From Polymyxa betae (lineage: Eukaryota > Endomyxa > Phytomyxea > Plasmodiophorida > Plasmodiophoridae), in contig RBZT01000281.1 in NCBI GenBank assembly GCA_003693705.1, forward strand, positions 1-56,464: a stretch of 56,464 nucleotides of DNA. Reading direction: 5' to 3'. The position numbers and the translations under genes were made by a program. The notes under the pieces were generated by a model that had not been told where the DNA came from, did not search any database, and saw only the letters and a program-made list of their open reading frames with translations. Below, one piece after another: positions 42,453-52,614 of the stretch (positions are counted from its first letter, which is position 1; every line of letters starts with the position of its first letter).

Positions 42453-44225
42453 TCAAACTGCATCGGCGATTCGCACATGTGCCAGCTCAGTAGGCTTTGG
42501 TTGGACGATAACCGCATTGGCATCCGCCGCTGCAGCTCGAGGTCCTCCCCAGGAACGTACTCTGAACGTAAACATGCCGTATATTTGGAAGATCGCCGAG
42601 AAGATGGGCAGGAACAGCAAGATCAGGGGATAGCCAAAGACGACTTTATACCGATTGATGTGAACCGCCCAGCTGCTGACAAACAACCAGATCGGGATGA
42701 ATATCATGACCGCGAATCCGATCGTCTGCCAAGTGCCATGGCCTAAAGCCGCCTCCATGAAGAACACGTAGACAAACAGCGGACCGTTCTTCAAGGCCGA
42801 TAATCCAATCAGGACGTTCAAACCGGGGAACTGCATCCAGAGAACCGGTGACGTCAACATGTAAATTTCGTTCGTGACTGTCCCGAGATACCATCGGCGG
42901 CGCTGCTTCATCAGCGACCGAAAGCTATCACAGCCTTCGGTCTTGCAACGGGCGGCCGGGCAGAACCCGATTCGGTATTTTCCTGCGCGCTTCTCCATGA
43001 GCAGATGCGTTAGATAACGATCCTCGCCCAGATGCGTTCGGTTGAAATCGAAATCGTCTTCGGCGGTCATCTCCCCGAAGTAAACATCAGCGACGGATTC
43101 CAGCGCTTCGAATCGGACCATCGTTAGAGCGCCGGGTAAGCACGACACCGACCCGAGATAGTCCTCCGTGTTTCGCTGCAGCATCTGCGACTCGATATAT
43201 TCGCTGTCTTGGATGAGTTTGTAGAAACTGTACGTGCCGGCAGTCTTGCAGGTGATCAGGCCGGTCAGCGCCTCACGACTGATGCCTTTATGCCGGTTCA
43301 TGTCGTAGACGAAATGGGCCATGGCGGTCGGTTCCAGTTCGATATCACTATCGATGAAGAGCAGCAGCGGCTTCACAGCCAACTGCCTGTAATGCTTCTG
43401 CAGATACTGGAAGGCGCACATCTGCGCGTGACGCTTGCCGCCGTGCTCGAATCGGCATGGCGTTATAATCAGGTTGCGATATTTGATATCGCCGATGAGC
43501 GGGTAATCTTTCGGGTCGTTCGAGATGCCAAGCTCGGCCTGGCCTTCGGCCGTCGATAACAGCTTGTAATCCGGGTTCGGATTGCCGCTCGTTAGACAGT
43601 AGATGACCGCTTTGTAGACCAAGGTGAGCTTGTCGTCGTCGAACGCCATCAACAGATGCAAGCGCTTCTTCGGATATTTCGCTTGAACGACCGAGTTGAC
43701 GGCGACCATCAGCGTTTCGATGGGCTCGTTATAGATGGGCATGACGACGGTGATGGCTGGTAGACCGTCCTTCTTTCCACTCACTTCAGCTCGAAGCAGA
43801 CCCGAAACATCGCGATTGTTGGGCGACCGACGCCAGGCGTCCGAGGCGCAGCCGATCTTGAACCAGGTCGTGGCGATCAGCAGGATCGGCTCGAAATACA
43901 GGAATCGGACCCATTCGCGATCGAAAATCGAGCCGACCCAGGGCCGTTGCAGAAGCAGGATCCCGCTCCAGTTGATGATGGTGATGAGGATGTAATAGAC
44001 GAAGCCGTTATAGCCAATATAAGCAACAAGATAGAGAAGGGCCGTCAGTCGAGTTCGGAACGGGAAATCGTTGGACTTTTCGCCGTCCCGAATCACTTTC
44101 GCTAACGTAACGACATAGACGGTGAAGTAGGAGATGGCGTGACCCAGGGCGATTACCAGGAAGAACGACACGACGCCGTTCGTGATCAGGGCGGAATTCG
44201 ACCCCAGCCACTGGACGACATCCAT
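42453..44225 (-). CDS. chitin synthase-like GT2 glycosyltransferase
   Basis: Single-exon 590-aa multi-pass membrane protein, expected to polymerise N-acetylglucosamine from UDP-GlcNAc at the plasma membrane. TM helices lie at about 15-40, 60-85 and 105-125. The GT2 domain has VVMPIYNEPIETLMVAVNSV, LHLLMAFDDD, LLLFIDSDIELEP (DxD), SVSCLPGALTMVRFEALESV, HLGEDRYLTHLLMEK (the catalytic EDR) and KQRRRWYLGTVTNE, the QRRRW product-binding motif. C-terminal TMs end with MFTFRVRSWGGPRAA, resembling the SWG-T-R ending of class IV/division 2 enzymes. It is shorter than classical division 1 and 2 enzymes and lacks a cytochrome b5 or myosin part. All catalytic motifs are intact. Hyaluronan- or cellulose-type activity cannot be excluded, but CLPG and EDRYLT favour chitin. 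Confidence 0.87.
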   Translation of the reverse strand: MDVVQWLGSNSALITNGVVSFFLVIALGHAISYFTVYVVTLAKVIRDGEKSNDFPFRTRLTALLYLVAYIGYNGFVYYILITIINWSGILLLQRPWVGSIFDREWVRFLYFEPILLIATTWFKIGCASDAWRRSPNNRDVSGLLRAEVSGKKDGLPAITVVMPIYNEPIETLMVAVNSVVQAKYPKKRLHLLMAFDDDKLTLVYKAVIYCLTSGNPNPDYKLLSTAEGQAELGISNDPKDYPLIGDIKYRNLIITPCRFEHGGKRHAQMCAFQYLQKHYRQLAVKPLLLFIDSDIELEPTAMAHFVYDMNRHKGISREALTGLITCKTAGTYSFYKLIQDSEYIESQMLQRNTEDYLGSVSCLPGALTMVRFEALESVADVYFGEMTAEDDFDFNRTHLGEDRYLTHLLMEKRAGKYRIGFCPAARCKTEGCDSFRSLMKQRRRWYLGTVTNEIYMLTSPVLWMQFPGLNVLIGLSALKNGPLFVYVFFMEAALGHGTWQTIGFAVMIFIPIWLFVSSWAVHINRYKVVFGYPLILLFLPIFSAIFQIYGMFTFRVRSWGGPRAAAADANAVIVQPKPTELAHVRIADAV

Positions 44226-44821
44226 GGAATCACCGACGAGGGAAATATGGGGGCAGTAATTTAAAGGCTCCTAGGACGACAATGACGAATTCTGGTCGGA
44301 TTCGAGACATGTGTAAGGAAGCTGACTCATGGTGTTGGATGCCCAATGAGTCATTGCTGCCGAACTGAGTACAGATTTGTAGGTTGCTTCCGATCACGAA
44401 ATGGAGCGAATCAGACAGAGCTGGCCAGGCGCTTCTCCCATATAAGCCAGCCCATATAAGCTAGCCTAATGGCGTCAATATGGCAGCGCTTTGGTGAAAT
44501 CGTAGGAGATACCCGATAAGGCGATAATTGAGAGCGATTTGATAGGTTATTGTAGTGAACGAATTCATCTCGGATTGATTCTCCTCCCGAGACTTAGAAA
44601 CAGGGTCCATTCAAGGTCCATCTTGCTTTATAGCCAGTTGAACATTCAAACGCCCGCAATTAGACAGGTGACACGGTCATCATGCATCTGTGCAGTTCGA
44701 TCATCATTTGTGGAAGCCAAAGGGTGAGTGATTGGTGGAACTGCTGACCACAATCCGGTGAACCGTTGCAGTCTCTGTCTAGCAATAATGTTGCCAAAAT
44801 CTTCAATAGAGTATGATCACG
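44226..44821. other. intergenic, no supported gene
   Basis: Upstream flank of the chitin synthase with a partial repeat (CATATAAGCCAGCCCATATAAGCTAGCC near 44441-44467). No exon was recognised. Confidence 0.4.
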
Positions 44822-45150
44822 CTAGTCCTTGACGATATCAAATTGGAGATTCGTGTTGTCCATGATTGCCAGAATCTCTCGTTCGTGGCCATCAACCTGC
44901 ATAAACACCAGCTTTTGAAGCTATTGAGCGCTATTGTCGAAAGATCTTTTCGACGATAAACTGCATAACCCCAGCGCCTGTAGCTAGGATAGCTAGAACC
45001 AGCCTTCCAAGGGTGAGAAATGCTGAGGAAGCAGCGCTGCAAGATGACCTCTAATTGCAACCAACCCGCAAGCAGAACCGTGAACGCCATAATAGGAACT
45101 GTCACATCGCCATCATTGATTATCAAACAAGCAGGCGGTGAAACTGACAT
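44822..45150 (-). pseudogene. possible FkbM-type methyltransferase remnant
   Basis: A minus-strand frame reads SPPACLIINDGDVTVPIMAF and STIALNSFKS. In the adjacent frame the 3' part reads KLVFMQVDGHEREILAIMDN, ending IVKD-stop at 44822. The pattern L-D-S/F-x(n)-V-D-G-H-E-x-E-I-L resembles the end of FkbM-family methyltransferases (D-V-E-G-H-E-x-x-V-L). A one-base shift separates the parts and the upstream SAM-binding region is not recognisable, so I read it as a decayed fragment; the call is tentative. Confidence 0.35.
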
Positions 45151-45803
45151 TAAAGATATTAGGTAATTAAGCTTGCAACGACATTCATATATTATATAAG
45201 ATGGGAGACAAGCTAGCTAAAGAAGCAAAAGATTAAGTACATCTTTTACAGGGTAGAGGATGCTGAATAGAATACTTGTTCAATGAAACCAGTTCAACGC
45301 CATAAATGTTTCACAAAGTTAGAACAATTCAAGCGTTCTGGTAAACTCATCTCCACAAAATATTCTACCAAGTTCTTTTCTTATTAACAACCTTTCCAGT
45401 CTAACTCCCTCTGTTCTGAAAATGATACGGAGTATTATAATATCATTGAAGGGTGTTACTATTTATTGTGGTATGGAGGTTTGTAATTGAGAAAAAATTA
45501 AAATCCTCATTCATACCGTCGCGGACATCTTAACTGTCATAAACTGACCGGGTTGTTGCAAACTGAATCCAAAAGTGCGTACGCAGAAAACGTTATTGCG
45601 TGACTTCGCAATAAAAATTGCGGACGCAAAATCTCAGTTTTTTATTTAGAGCTCCTCTCTGTTCCACCACGCTCTCCAATGCTGAGTGAGCTGAACTGCT
45701 TTACGAATCCATTTCGCTAACCGCTGCGTTCGTGGCAAGCCGAATAAATTTTGGAAAAATTTATCACAGTTTGAAGGAAACTTCGATTTGATTTATTGAG
45801 GAT
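45151..45803. other. intergenic with dispersed 29-bp motif
   Basis: AT-rich, no exon recognised. It contains copy 2 of the 29-base motif at 45513-45541 and the short inverted pair GTGCGTACGCAG / GCGGACGC near 45573-45625. It could be a MITE or solo end of the DDE transposon at 17.3-18.6 kb. Confidence 0.4.
45513..45541. repeat. 29-bp dispersed motif, copy 2
   Basis: ATACCGTCGCGGACATCTTA followed by ACTGTCATA. It differs from 17310-17338 at one base. No transposase lies nearby, so this may be a non-autonomous element or a solo terminus. Confidence 0.7.
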
Positions 45804-45993
45804 TGGTGCCGCAACGCTCTGCTGTAGTGCAATACAGAGGTCACGTGCGACCAGCAGGGATGGCAAGCCAGAGCCCCGACCAGTCAGGCGACAAAAATAA
45901 TCGTGAACAGTGTCCCCAGTGGAGACAAGAACTTTGTCACGAGTTCTAGAACAGATACTACACTTGATCTTAGCCAAAAGGCCGAGAAGGTTG
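45804..45993 (-). ncRNA. U2 spliceosomal snRNA
   Basis: On the minus strand the 5' end reads CUUCUCGGCCUUUUGGCUAA followed by GAUCAAGUGUAGUAUCUGUUC. This is the universal U2 5' domain with the branch-point recognition GUAGUA. An Sm-site-like AUUAUUUUUGUCG follows about 90 nt in, and the 3' hairpin has CUGUAUUGCACUACAG, the conserved stem-loop IV sequence. Total about 190 nt, the usual size. The 5' end is placed at about 45993 by comparison with other U2s; it may be off by a few bases. Stem IIb and III sequences are lineage-specific. Branch-site pairing during pre-mRNA splicing is the function, consistent with the many introns here. Confidence 0.95.
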
Positions 45994-46016
45994 CTTTCAA
46001 TAACGAAATCGCCGTC

Positions 46017-46025
46017 CTTATATAG
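46017..46025 (-). promoter_or_regulatory. TATA-like box of the U2 gene
   Basis: CTATATAAG on the minus strand, about 24-32 bases upstream of the mapped U2 5' end. This spacing suits a TATA element. No proximal sequence element was identified. Confidence 0.5.
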
Positions 46026-46200
46026 CCACCGAAATGCCCGTTGCCATTATGGGACCTTTTTAGTTAATGCGCCTTACCAAATGTGGCGCACATTTCCACC
46101 AAGTGCCGCACATTTTGTCTCAACTTGCGCAGATATTCGTTGCATACAATGGGTTACCTTTGTCATTTTGGCGCGAGAATTCCTATTGGCGTCCCAGCTC

Positions 46201-47940
46201 ATGAAACGTCGCCACAACGACCTCATCGAGGGCGAGAGATACGCCGCGCCCGACAGCAAACGCACGGCCTGCAGCGCTGTCGATGCTTGCGAGAAATGGA
46301 GCCAGGCTCTGAGTCAGCACACTGAGGAGCCCGTCGTCTACGATCGGGTCGGCGACCGCATCATCGTCCCTGTAATCGGCAGCTATAATGCTGGGAAATC
46401 AGGTTTGCCTCCTTGCTATCTTTCGTTAGGTTTTGATGATCGTAAACTTGTTCATACAATTTTAACATTTTGCAATTCATTATAATCGATTGTGTGGCAT
46501 GTTTACTGAGTATTTCTGTCTAAAGCGCTCGTCAATCGAATTATATCAGAAGAGCTATTAATATCAGCTCCCGTTGAGCAGACAGCAGTGCCTTGGTGCA
46601 TCCTACAGCCGGATACATCACCACCTCCCCTACAGCATCGATTCCCGAACATAGTCTTCGTCAATGCTGCTCGAATGCCATACGAGAACATGGTGCTGGT
46701 AGATACGCCCGGATACGGTGTAAGCTGGCAAACCCTTCGCTATACATCCATACCAATCTGCAATTAGGGCATCGACCCGGTCGATGTATGTTTAGAGCCT
46801 TTACTTAGTGTCTCACATGCTGCTATCCTCTGTATATCATCCCAGACACCCGTTACGCTTTCCGATATCACAATCTTGAAGCAGTTACGTCATTACCGGC
46901 ATAAACTTTTCATCGCCCTCACAAAGGTGTCGTCATTGCTCACAGTTCGATCCATTGCTAATCAACCACAGGCTGATTTATGCAAGGAAGGGAACGAATT
47001 AGAAGCTGTGGTGGCTTCTGTGAAAGCTCGCCTCTCACCCATCCTGCATTATAGCCCCGAGGTCTACCCGGTCTCATCGCTATTAGAATCGCCGTTCGAA
47101 TTCGCCAAACTCAGCTCCATGATCCACGCTCTGGATTGTAATGCGACCCAGAGAAGGACGTTGCTGCTGCGCAGGGCGCTGGACGTGCTCAGCGTCCGCA
47201 ACGACGACGTCGTACAGGACCTTGAGACGCGACGCCAGACGCATCGCGAAGCGTCGGCCAAGTTTAGCGAGATGACGTCTCGTATCGGGCAGATGTGCCG
47301 CGATATTATCAGCGAAATCGCTGCTTGTCGGCATGCGCTGCGTCGCCAGGTGCATCTGCAGCCGAGCGGCAGCGAAGGGCCAGCGCTATCGGCGCCGCTT
47401 TCCGGTCTGCGAACGCAGATCGATCACGCCGTGATCAGCATCACGCGCGACTATAAAGACATCCCTCAAGACCGGCTGTTGCTGTTCCGTCAGGAGACGA
47501 GCAAGAAGCTCAGACAGGCGGAAGCGGTGATGGAGACGGCCGGCGAGCCCGAACCGGAAACGGCAGCGCAGCCGTACGAGAAAGGGTTAACGGCAACGTC
47601 GGCGGCAGGTGTCATGATTGCGACCGCCTTGAATCCGGTGGTTGGTGTCGGTGCCGCTGTCGCCTGGTTCGCCGCCTCGAAATATATGAACCGGAGGTCG
47701 GATGAGGAAAATGCTGTTCAAAGGAAGCTGCTTGGCATTCCGTTGACTGTATTGGATCTGATCGCCAGCGATATCAGCCGATTGGAGAACACTTTGGTCG
47801 GGCCGCTTCTGGAGAAGGCCGCCTTGGCCGATTCGGAAGCTTCCGCTGCACAAGACAAGATTGACGAACTCGAGCGTATTGGGCGTGCTTGCAGGCGCGA
47901 TATCAATGCGGATATCGACTGCCCGAAGAAATCCGAATAA
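46201..47940 (+). CDS. dynamin-like large GTPase
   Basis: The start is MKRRHNDLIEGERYAAPDSK at 46201. Exon 1 ends in the P-loop VPVIGSYNAGKS; exon 2 continues ALVNRIISEELLISAPVEQT, then NAARMPYENMVLVDTPGYG (G3). After a GTAAGC...TTAG intron comes GIDPVDVCLEPLLSVSHAAI and LRHYRHKLFIALTKVSS (G4 TKxS/D-like). The C-terminal half is helical with heptads and a hydrophobic, glycine-rich stretch GVMIATALNPVVGVGAAVAW, like the membrane-inserting paddle of bacterial dynamin-like proteins and mitofusins, followed by a final coiled coil. Predicted to remodel or tether a membrane. It is not a classical dynamin, since the middle, PH and GED signatures are not seen. The subfamily is unknown. The U2 gene lies head to head with it. 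Confidence 0.75.
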
Positions 47941-47996
47941 ACCACGACCTCGGATCAATGAAAGATCGAACAGTCTACCTCGTTTAGTGTATCAGA

Positions 47997-48900
47997 ATGG
48001 AGGTGGCGGCTGGTCTCCGACGACCGTCCAGCCGTGTGTCAAGGGCGGCGCTCAGGCTGCCGTCAGACGAACAGCATGAAACTCAGACCGACGAGGATAA
48101 GTTCGTAGCCTCAGCTGGAGATTATCTCGAGCGGCATCAAATCTGGGACCTGTTTGCTTCGCTGATGGGACGCTTAGCGATTGACAAGCCGACTGATCCC
48201 GTCTCGTATCTGATCGACGAACTGAAATACCCTACTTGTCAGACCGATGCTTGCGCTATTATCGTTATGGTTGAATTTAGCTTTTAGCGACATTGAAGGT
48301 GGTCGTAATCGGTGGAACGCATGGAGGGAAGTCGTCAATCTGTGCGAATGTCACTCGTGAATTTAAAACCGAATGTAACGGGGAGCTCTTTTGGAGTTTT
48401 TATGCCTAATATTGCTTGTATAGTGGTGGTCGTATCAAATTTGCTGGATAAGGAAGCTTCGAGCGATTCCGAAGCGGGCTCCACCATCCGGGCTTGCCGG
48501 GAACGGAACGAGCAGGTCCCGCCCGATCTTATAGCCACCATTCTGAAACGGGCATTGGACACGCCCAATTGTAAATTGCACGGATGGGTTCTCGATAATT
48601 ATCCCACGACCCGGCGACAAGCCGAAGCAATGCTTCGAGGTAAATCGCCCCACTCCTAGATTCATCATGTTTTTCATCGCGCCAACAGCGGGTATCCTAC
48701 CAAACAAGGTCCTGGCCATCGATCGAGGCGCTATCGACAGCGAGATGAATAATACGCTGGATCTGTTCAAGCGTGATTTCTGCATAATCGGCGCCGGCAC
48801 GCTGCCAATTGCTTGGCAGAAAGCTCGAGAATACCTGACGATTGCCGAGCCCAGCCATGCATCGCAGCGTGCTTGCCAACCAGATAGCACAAGCAAGTAG
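47997..48900 (+). CDS. RIIa/DPY30-like adenylate kinase (AK8/AK7-like)
   Basis: The start is MEVAAGLRRPSSRVSRAALR at 47997. Residues about 45-80 read YLERHQIWDLFASLMGRLAI and DKPTDPVSYLIDELK, the RIIa/DPY30 dimerization pattern that begins flagellar adenylate kinases (AK8: [21 protein letters not shown]). After an intron the P-loop is VVVIGGTHGGKSSICANVTR. A later exon has DLIATILKRALDTPNCKLHG and GWVLDNYPTTRRQAEAML, the conserved G-W-V-L-D-x-F/Y-P segment, where the usual Arg of FPRT is Thr. The last exon begins AGILPNKVLAIDRGAID and ends at 48900 with a short helical tail. The CORE and LID arginines seem incomplete, so activity is uncertain. It is short compared with two-domain AK8. Confidence 0.7.
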
Positions 48901-48947
48901 CGTTCTGGCTGATTTCTGCTAGAATCGATAAAATTGAGGCGACAGTA

Positions 48948-51900
48948 TTAAGATCTTTGATTATTCTCTGAATTATTTCGCTTTGGACCATTCCTTTTCT
49001 TCATGATGCTCTCCTCTTTGTAGATATTCATTCCTTTCAGAAGCCGATCGATCACGATTTTTAAGTGTTTTCGTAACTTTTTGGTATCTGTAGGGATTGA
49101 CAAATCCGATGTTAGCTGGATCGGTTGCGATTTGTCCTCTTTCGCAAGTGTCGTTGACAGCAAAAATGCAATTCCAGCATCTAACCGTTCTTCGAAGCCT
49201 TGATCGATACCATCGTCCAAAATGGGATTAAAATAAGCCCGAAGGCAGGTTGCATTGTCATTATCCATTTGGCAGATTTCCACCAGCAGATTCGAGATTA
49301 GCGACAGGCAACAGGAAATGTCATGCCCAGTCTTTTTGACATTTTCTTCAAGATTTCGGGTTGAATCAGCAATTTTGATCAAATCGTCCAATGTCTCCCT
49401 CAAAAGCAGGTCGAGCTAATCAACTCTCAGTCTAAATTTGATGCATAGGGAAATGGACGTACATTGGATAGTGATGAAGGAGTTGCGTCTCGGAAGCGAG
49501 ATAAGAGTCGTTTTTGAATTGCTCTAAGCTGCTGAGAGAGTTTGTCCATTCTAACTGAATTCTCACTGATGACATTGCGCGATTTCAAATGGGAATCAAC
49601 CAAAGTCCAAAATTCTTCCAAAGGCAGGTCGCCATCAAGAGAAATTCTTAAAGGACCATTAGATTTATTGCACTGGGACTGTGTTCCTTCAGGTTAGATA
49701 GGGGTCGATACCGCAAACGCGAGCGTTACCTGAAGTTCTCCATCTAAACTCCAATACCAACGTAATCGGGTGATCAGTTCCGTCGTCAGCAACGACAATC
49801 CGCAAAATTCGCTTGATTGAATACGGTAACGGCCTGAACCGAATAAACAACCGAATTGCTAAAGGATACATATATTTGACCTGCATTCTTGGACAGAATA
49901 ATTGTGCAGTCGGTGCTTCTGCAATGATACCTCACGCTGATTACGTTGGGGTTGTCAGAGGAATCCAGAAAAGTAAAGAGCTCCTTTAAAGATCCGGGAG
50001 CGGGACGATTTGTATCTATCGTTAGCTAAACTTATTTACTTTAAGATGATGGAGGATAAAAACAGAAACTTACAAAGCACTGCGAATTTCTAATAGGAGG
50101 TACAATATTTCCAAGCATCTGGAATGGCAAAGGAATCACAACAAACGAAACACGTAGCTGATTTTCGCTATTGCTAAATGAAGCCGAAACCTATCATCAG
50201 TTATTTTTAACACTTTATGCTTAAGGCAAAGCTCTTACTTTTATATTCTGCTCAACAGGCAAAATCGATTTGCTAGCAAAAATCCTGATCTGCAATTGAG
50301 AGGACTTGCAACCGGTTCTGCCTGCATAATTAATTTAGAAGTAATGATAAAAAGAAACCTTATCCATACCAAAATCCTTTATGCATAGTGTGTTGGTCTC
50401 AACGATAAATCCTGGTCCTGGATTAATGCAGACAAAGAGCGAATCGATCGGATCGTCTCTTTCATAACAGATCCTCAAGTTTACTAAAGCGCAGATGGGA
50501 GAGCCAGTCGAATCTATCGCGATGTCGTTGCCTGGCTGCATAGCGAAAGCAGATTTCGACATTAAACTATCCATTTTAACCTTGTGCTCGAATGAGAAGA
50601 TCGGTCTGTTCTCAGGCTCAACGACTCCTTCTAAAAATAATGTAATTAACAAAGATTTGCATAACCGTCTGACGCGTACGGTTTTGCATCTGACGAATCT
50701 GTTTTTGGAGATTTCGATATTGTTCGGTAACGGCGCTGTAATTCATATCATCAGAGTTAACAGGGGGCCGGGCTATTGTTGATGGATCCTAGGCGACGGT
50801 CAAGGTTGCAATAAAGACGTTTGTAGAGCGTACTGTGCCCAGATAGCAGATTTGAATTTCGCCGGATTGAAACATGACGGCAATCATTCCGGGAATGGAG
50901 CCCATCGTTGTAACCGCAATTGAAATCGGGACAGCTTTGACCCTGGCCGTCCATAACAGCTGCGTGTCACGAAATACCATCAATATCTTCTGATGAGTCC
51001 CAATAATGATATTCCTCCTTGCCCCAACTACCCATAGAAATTTGGTCTAGCTACCCAGCAAAAGCACAGTGTAACAACCTTCATTTGACGATCCCGGAAT
51101 GTATGAAGTTACACATGAAGGATTCACTTCTGAAAGCGTTTTCGACATCGAGATTTCGCCCTGAAACAAAACCTGAGTCGTTGATTATTTAACAAGGTTG
51201 ATCTCACCAACCTGAGATTTCAATGCTATCAGTGATTTTTCACCGATGATAATGATGTCAGAATGTGAAGGTCCAGACAGCTCAGTGAGCCGAGCAATCA
51301 AGATATCGACCGCATGTTGGCCAATATGACAGCCCCAGGTTCTTTGAAGCTGTTGTGACCCGGGGCTTTTCGAATTGAAAGCATGAGCGGATCCCAGAGC
51401 TTGATAGCTTATTTTCAGTTTAGCCATTGAAGAGCGAACACTACGTTCGCTACCTGTATGATTCGCAAGTCATCTCCGAGTTCACGAACACGAAGCTGTC
51501 CGATCGTGAGACGTATGCGAATGGAATTGGAAGAAGGATATTCGGCAAGGCGCACGAGAAGGAGACTGCATTCTGCTCGAAGAACGACAACCTGCCATCC
51601 ATTGACTGGACGCAGATCGAGTCCTTATCTGCAAATGGCGATTTATACCATCAACCGCAAAGAACGCGTTTTCGTACTGACCATAACCACCAAATTGCCC
51701 ATAGACAAAGCTATGAGCTGGCGCTTCCAGCATATGCTCATACTGCAGCTGTAGGCTGTAATACCGGGAGCCTTGGCCGAACCCGCCAACAGGTATCACT
51801 TCGTAAACGACCAGCGATCTCAGATGTAAAATCGCCAATGCCAGCCCAGATTTAATTCTATTTGAGTATATTTAGTTTCTATTCACCTATGTCCTCAATC

Positions 51901-52168
51901 CATACGATAGAAACTGTCCCGCCGAGATTTGTAATATAGGCTTGCCCATATCCATCTCAGCGACCAGATCTTCAATTCTATAATCGCGTTGTGTCGGGCA
52001 ATAGATACGAACGCGCCCGTCCAACGTTCCGACCACAATCTTATCCTGGACCGGGACCTGGTTGTCGACATTCGCCACGACCATGGCTCGCCGGCTGACG
52101 CGCATGGCGTCGTCGCCGGCACCATCGGGGGCGACCGTCCACCATTCCCTGGCCTCGAACAGCGACAT
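48948..52168 (-). CDS. BBS9: BBSome subunit BBS9/PTHB1
   Basis: BBSome component required for membrane-protein traffic in cilia and flagella. The start MSLFEAREWWTVAPDGAGDD at 52168 matches the family N-terminus MSLFKARDWWS. Next are VANVDNQVPVQDKIVVGTLD (family: ANVDNSGNGQDKIIVGSF) and DMGKPILQISAGQFLS. Propeller exons include AILHLRSLVVYEVI and LQYEHMLEAPAHSFVYGQFG (family: LMYEHNLQ...YGSFGG). Later parts carry GKHDIIIIGEKSLIALKS-like blades, an Ig-like GAE region with several exons, then EEFWTLVDSHLKSRN, LRAIQKRLLSRFRDATPSSL, and the C-terminal helices with SDLSIPTDTKKLRKHLKIVI (family: SQLNIPKDTSQLKKHI). About 12 short introns. The whole length is represented. Presence implies a flagellated life stage. 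Confidence 0.92.
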
Positions 52169-52198
52169 TTAATTCATAATGGGAGATAAGAGACTATG

Positions 52199-52614
52199 GC
52201 AGGGCGGGCTGCTGCTCAAAGAGGCGGCCTCTCTGCCCCCAAGACTGGGCCCCATCACCCCATGACTAACGACATGTCCCGGGTGAGGCCGCTCTGCTCA
52301 ACCACTGGATGACACAATGTGTTCCGAGTGCAGCGCGACCTTCGCTCGATCTCGATCAGCATCTGGGGTTCTCCGTGACCCCATCGCCGTTCCAAAGTCA
52401 TTGCAGTGCAGGGCGGGCTGCTGCTCAAAGAGGGCGGCCTCTTCCCAATACTGGGTCCCATCACCCCATGATTGACGACATGTCCCGCGTGAAGGCCACT
52501 CTGCTCAACCACTGGATGCCACGACGTGTCCCGAGTGCAGCGCGACCTTCGCTCGATCTCGATCAGCATCTGAGGTTCTCCGTGACCCCATCGCCCCTTC
52601 CAAAGTCATTTCAG
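52199..52614. repeat. 2 x about 208-bp tandem repeat upstream of BBS9
   Basis: Copy A is 52199-52407 and copy B 52408-52614, about 90 percent identical by eye, beginning GCAGGGCGGGCTGCTGCTCA and ending CAAAGTCATT(G/T)CAG. The repeat lies between the BBS9 start and the end of the next minus-strand gene, and copy B runs a few bases into that gene's last codons. Plus-strand frames in both copies read a WM...C(S/P)ECSATFARSRS element. Confidence 0.85.

Noticed and set aside
42477-43559. Plus-strand frames opposite the chitin synthase
   Set aside because: Antisense of a complete, motif-rich glycosyltransferase gene.
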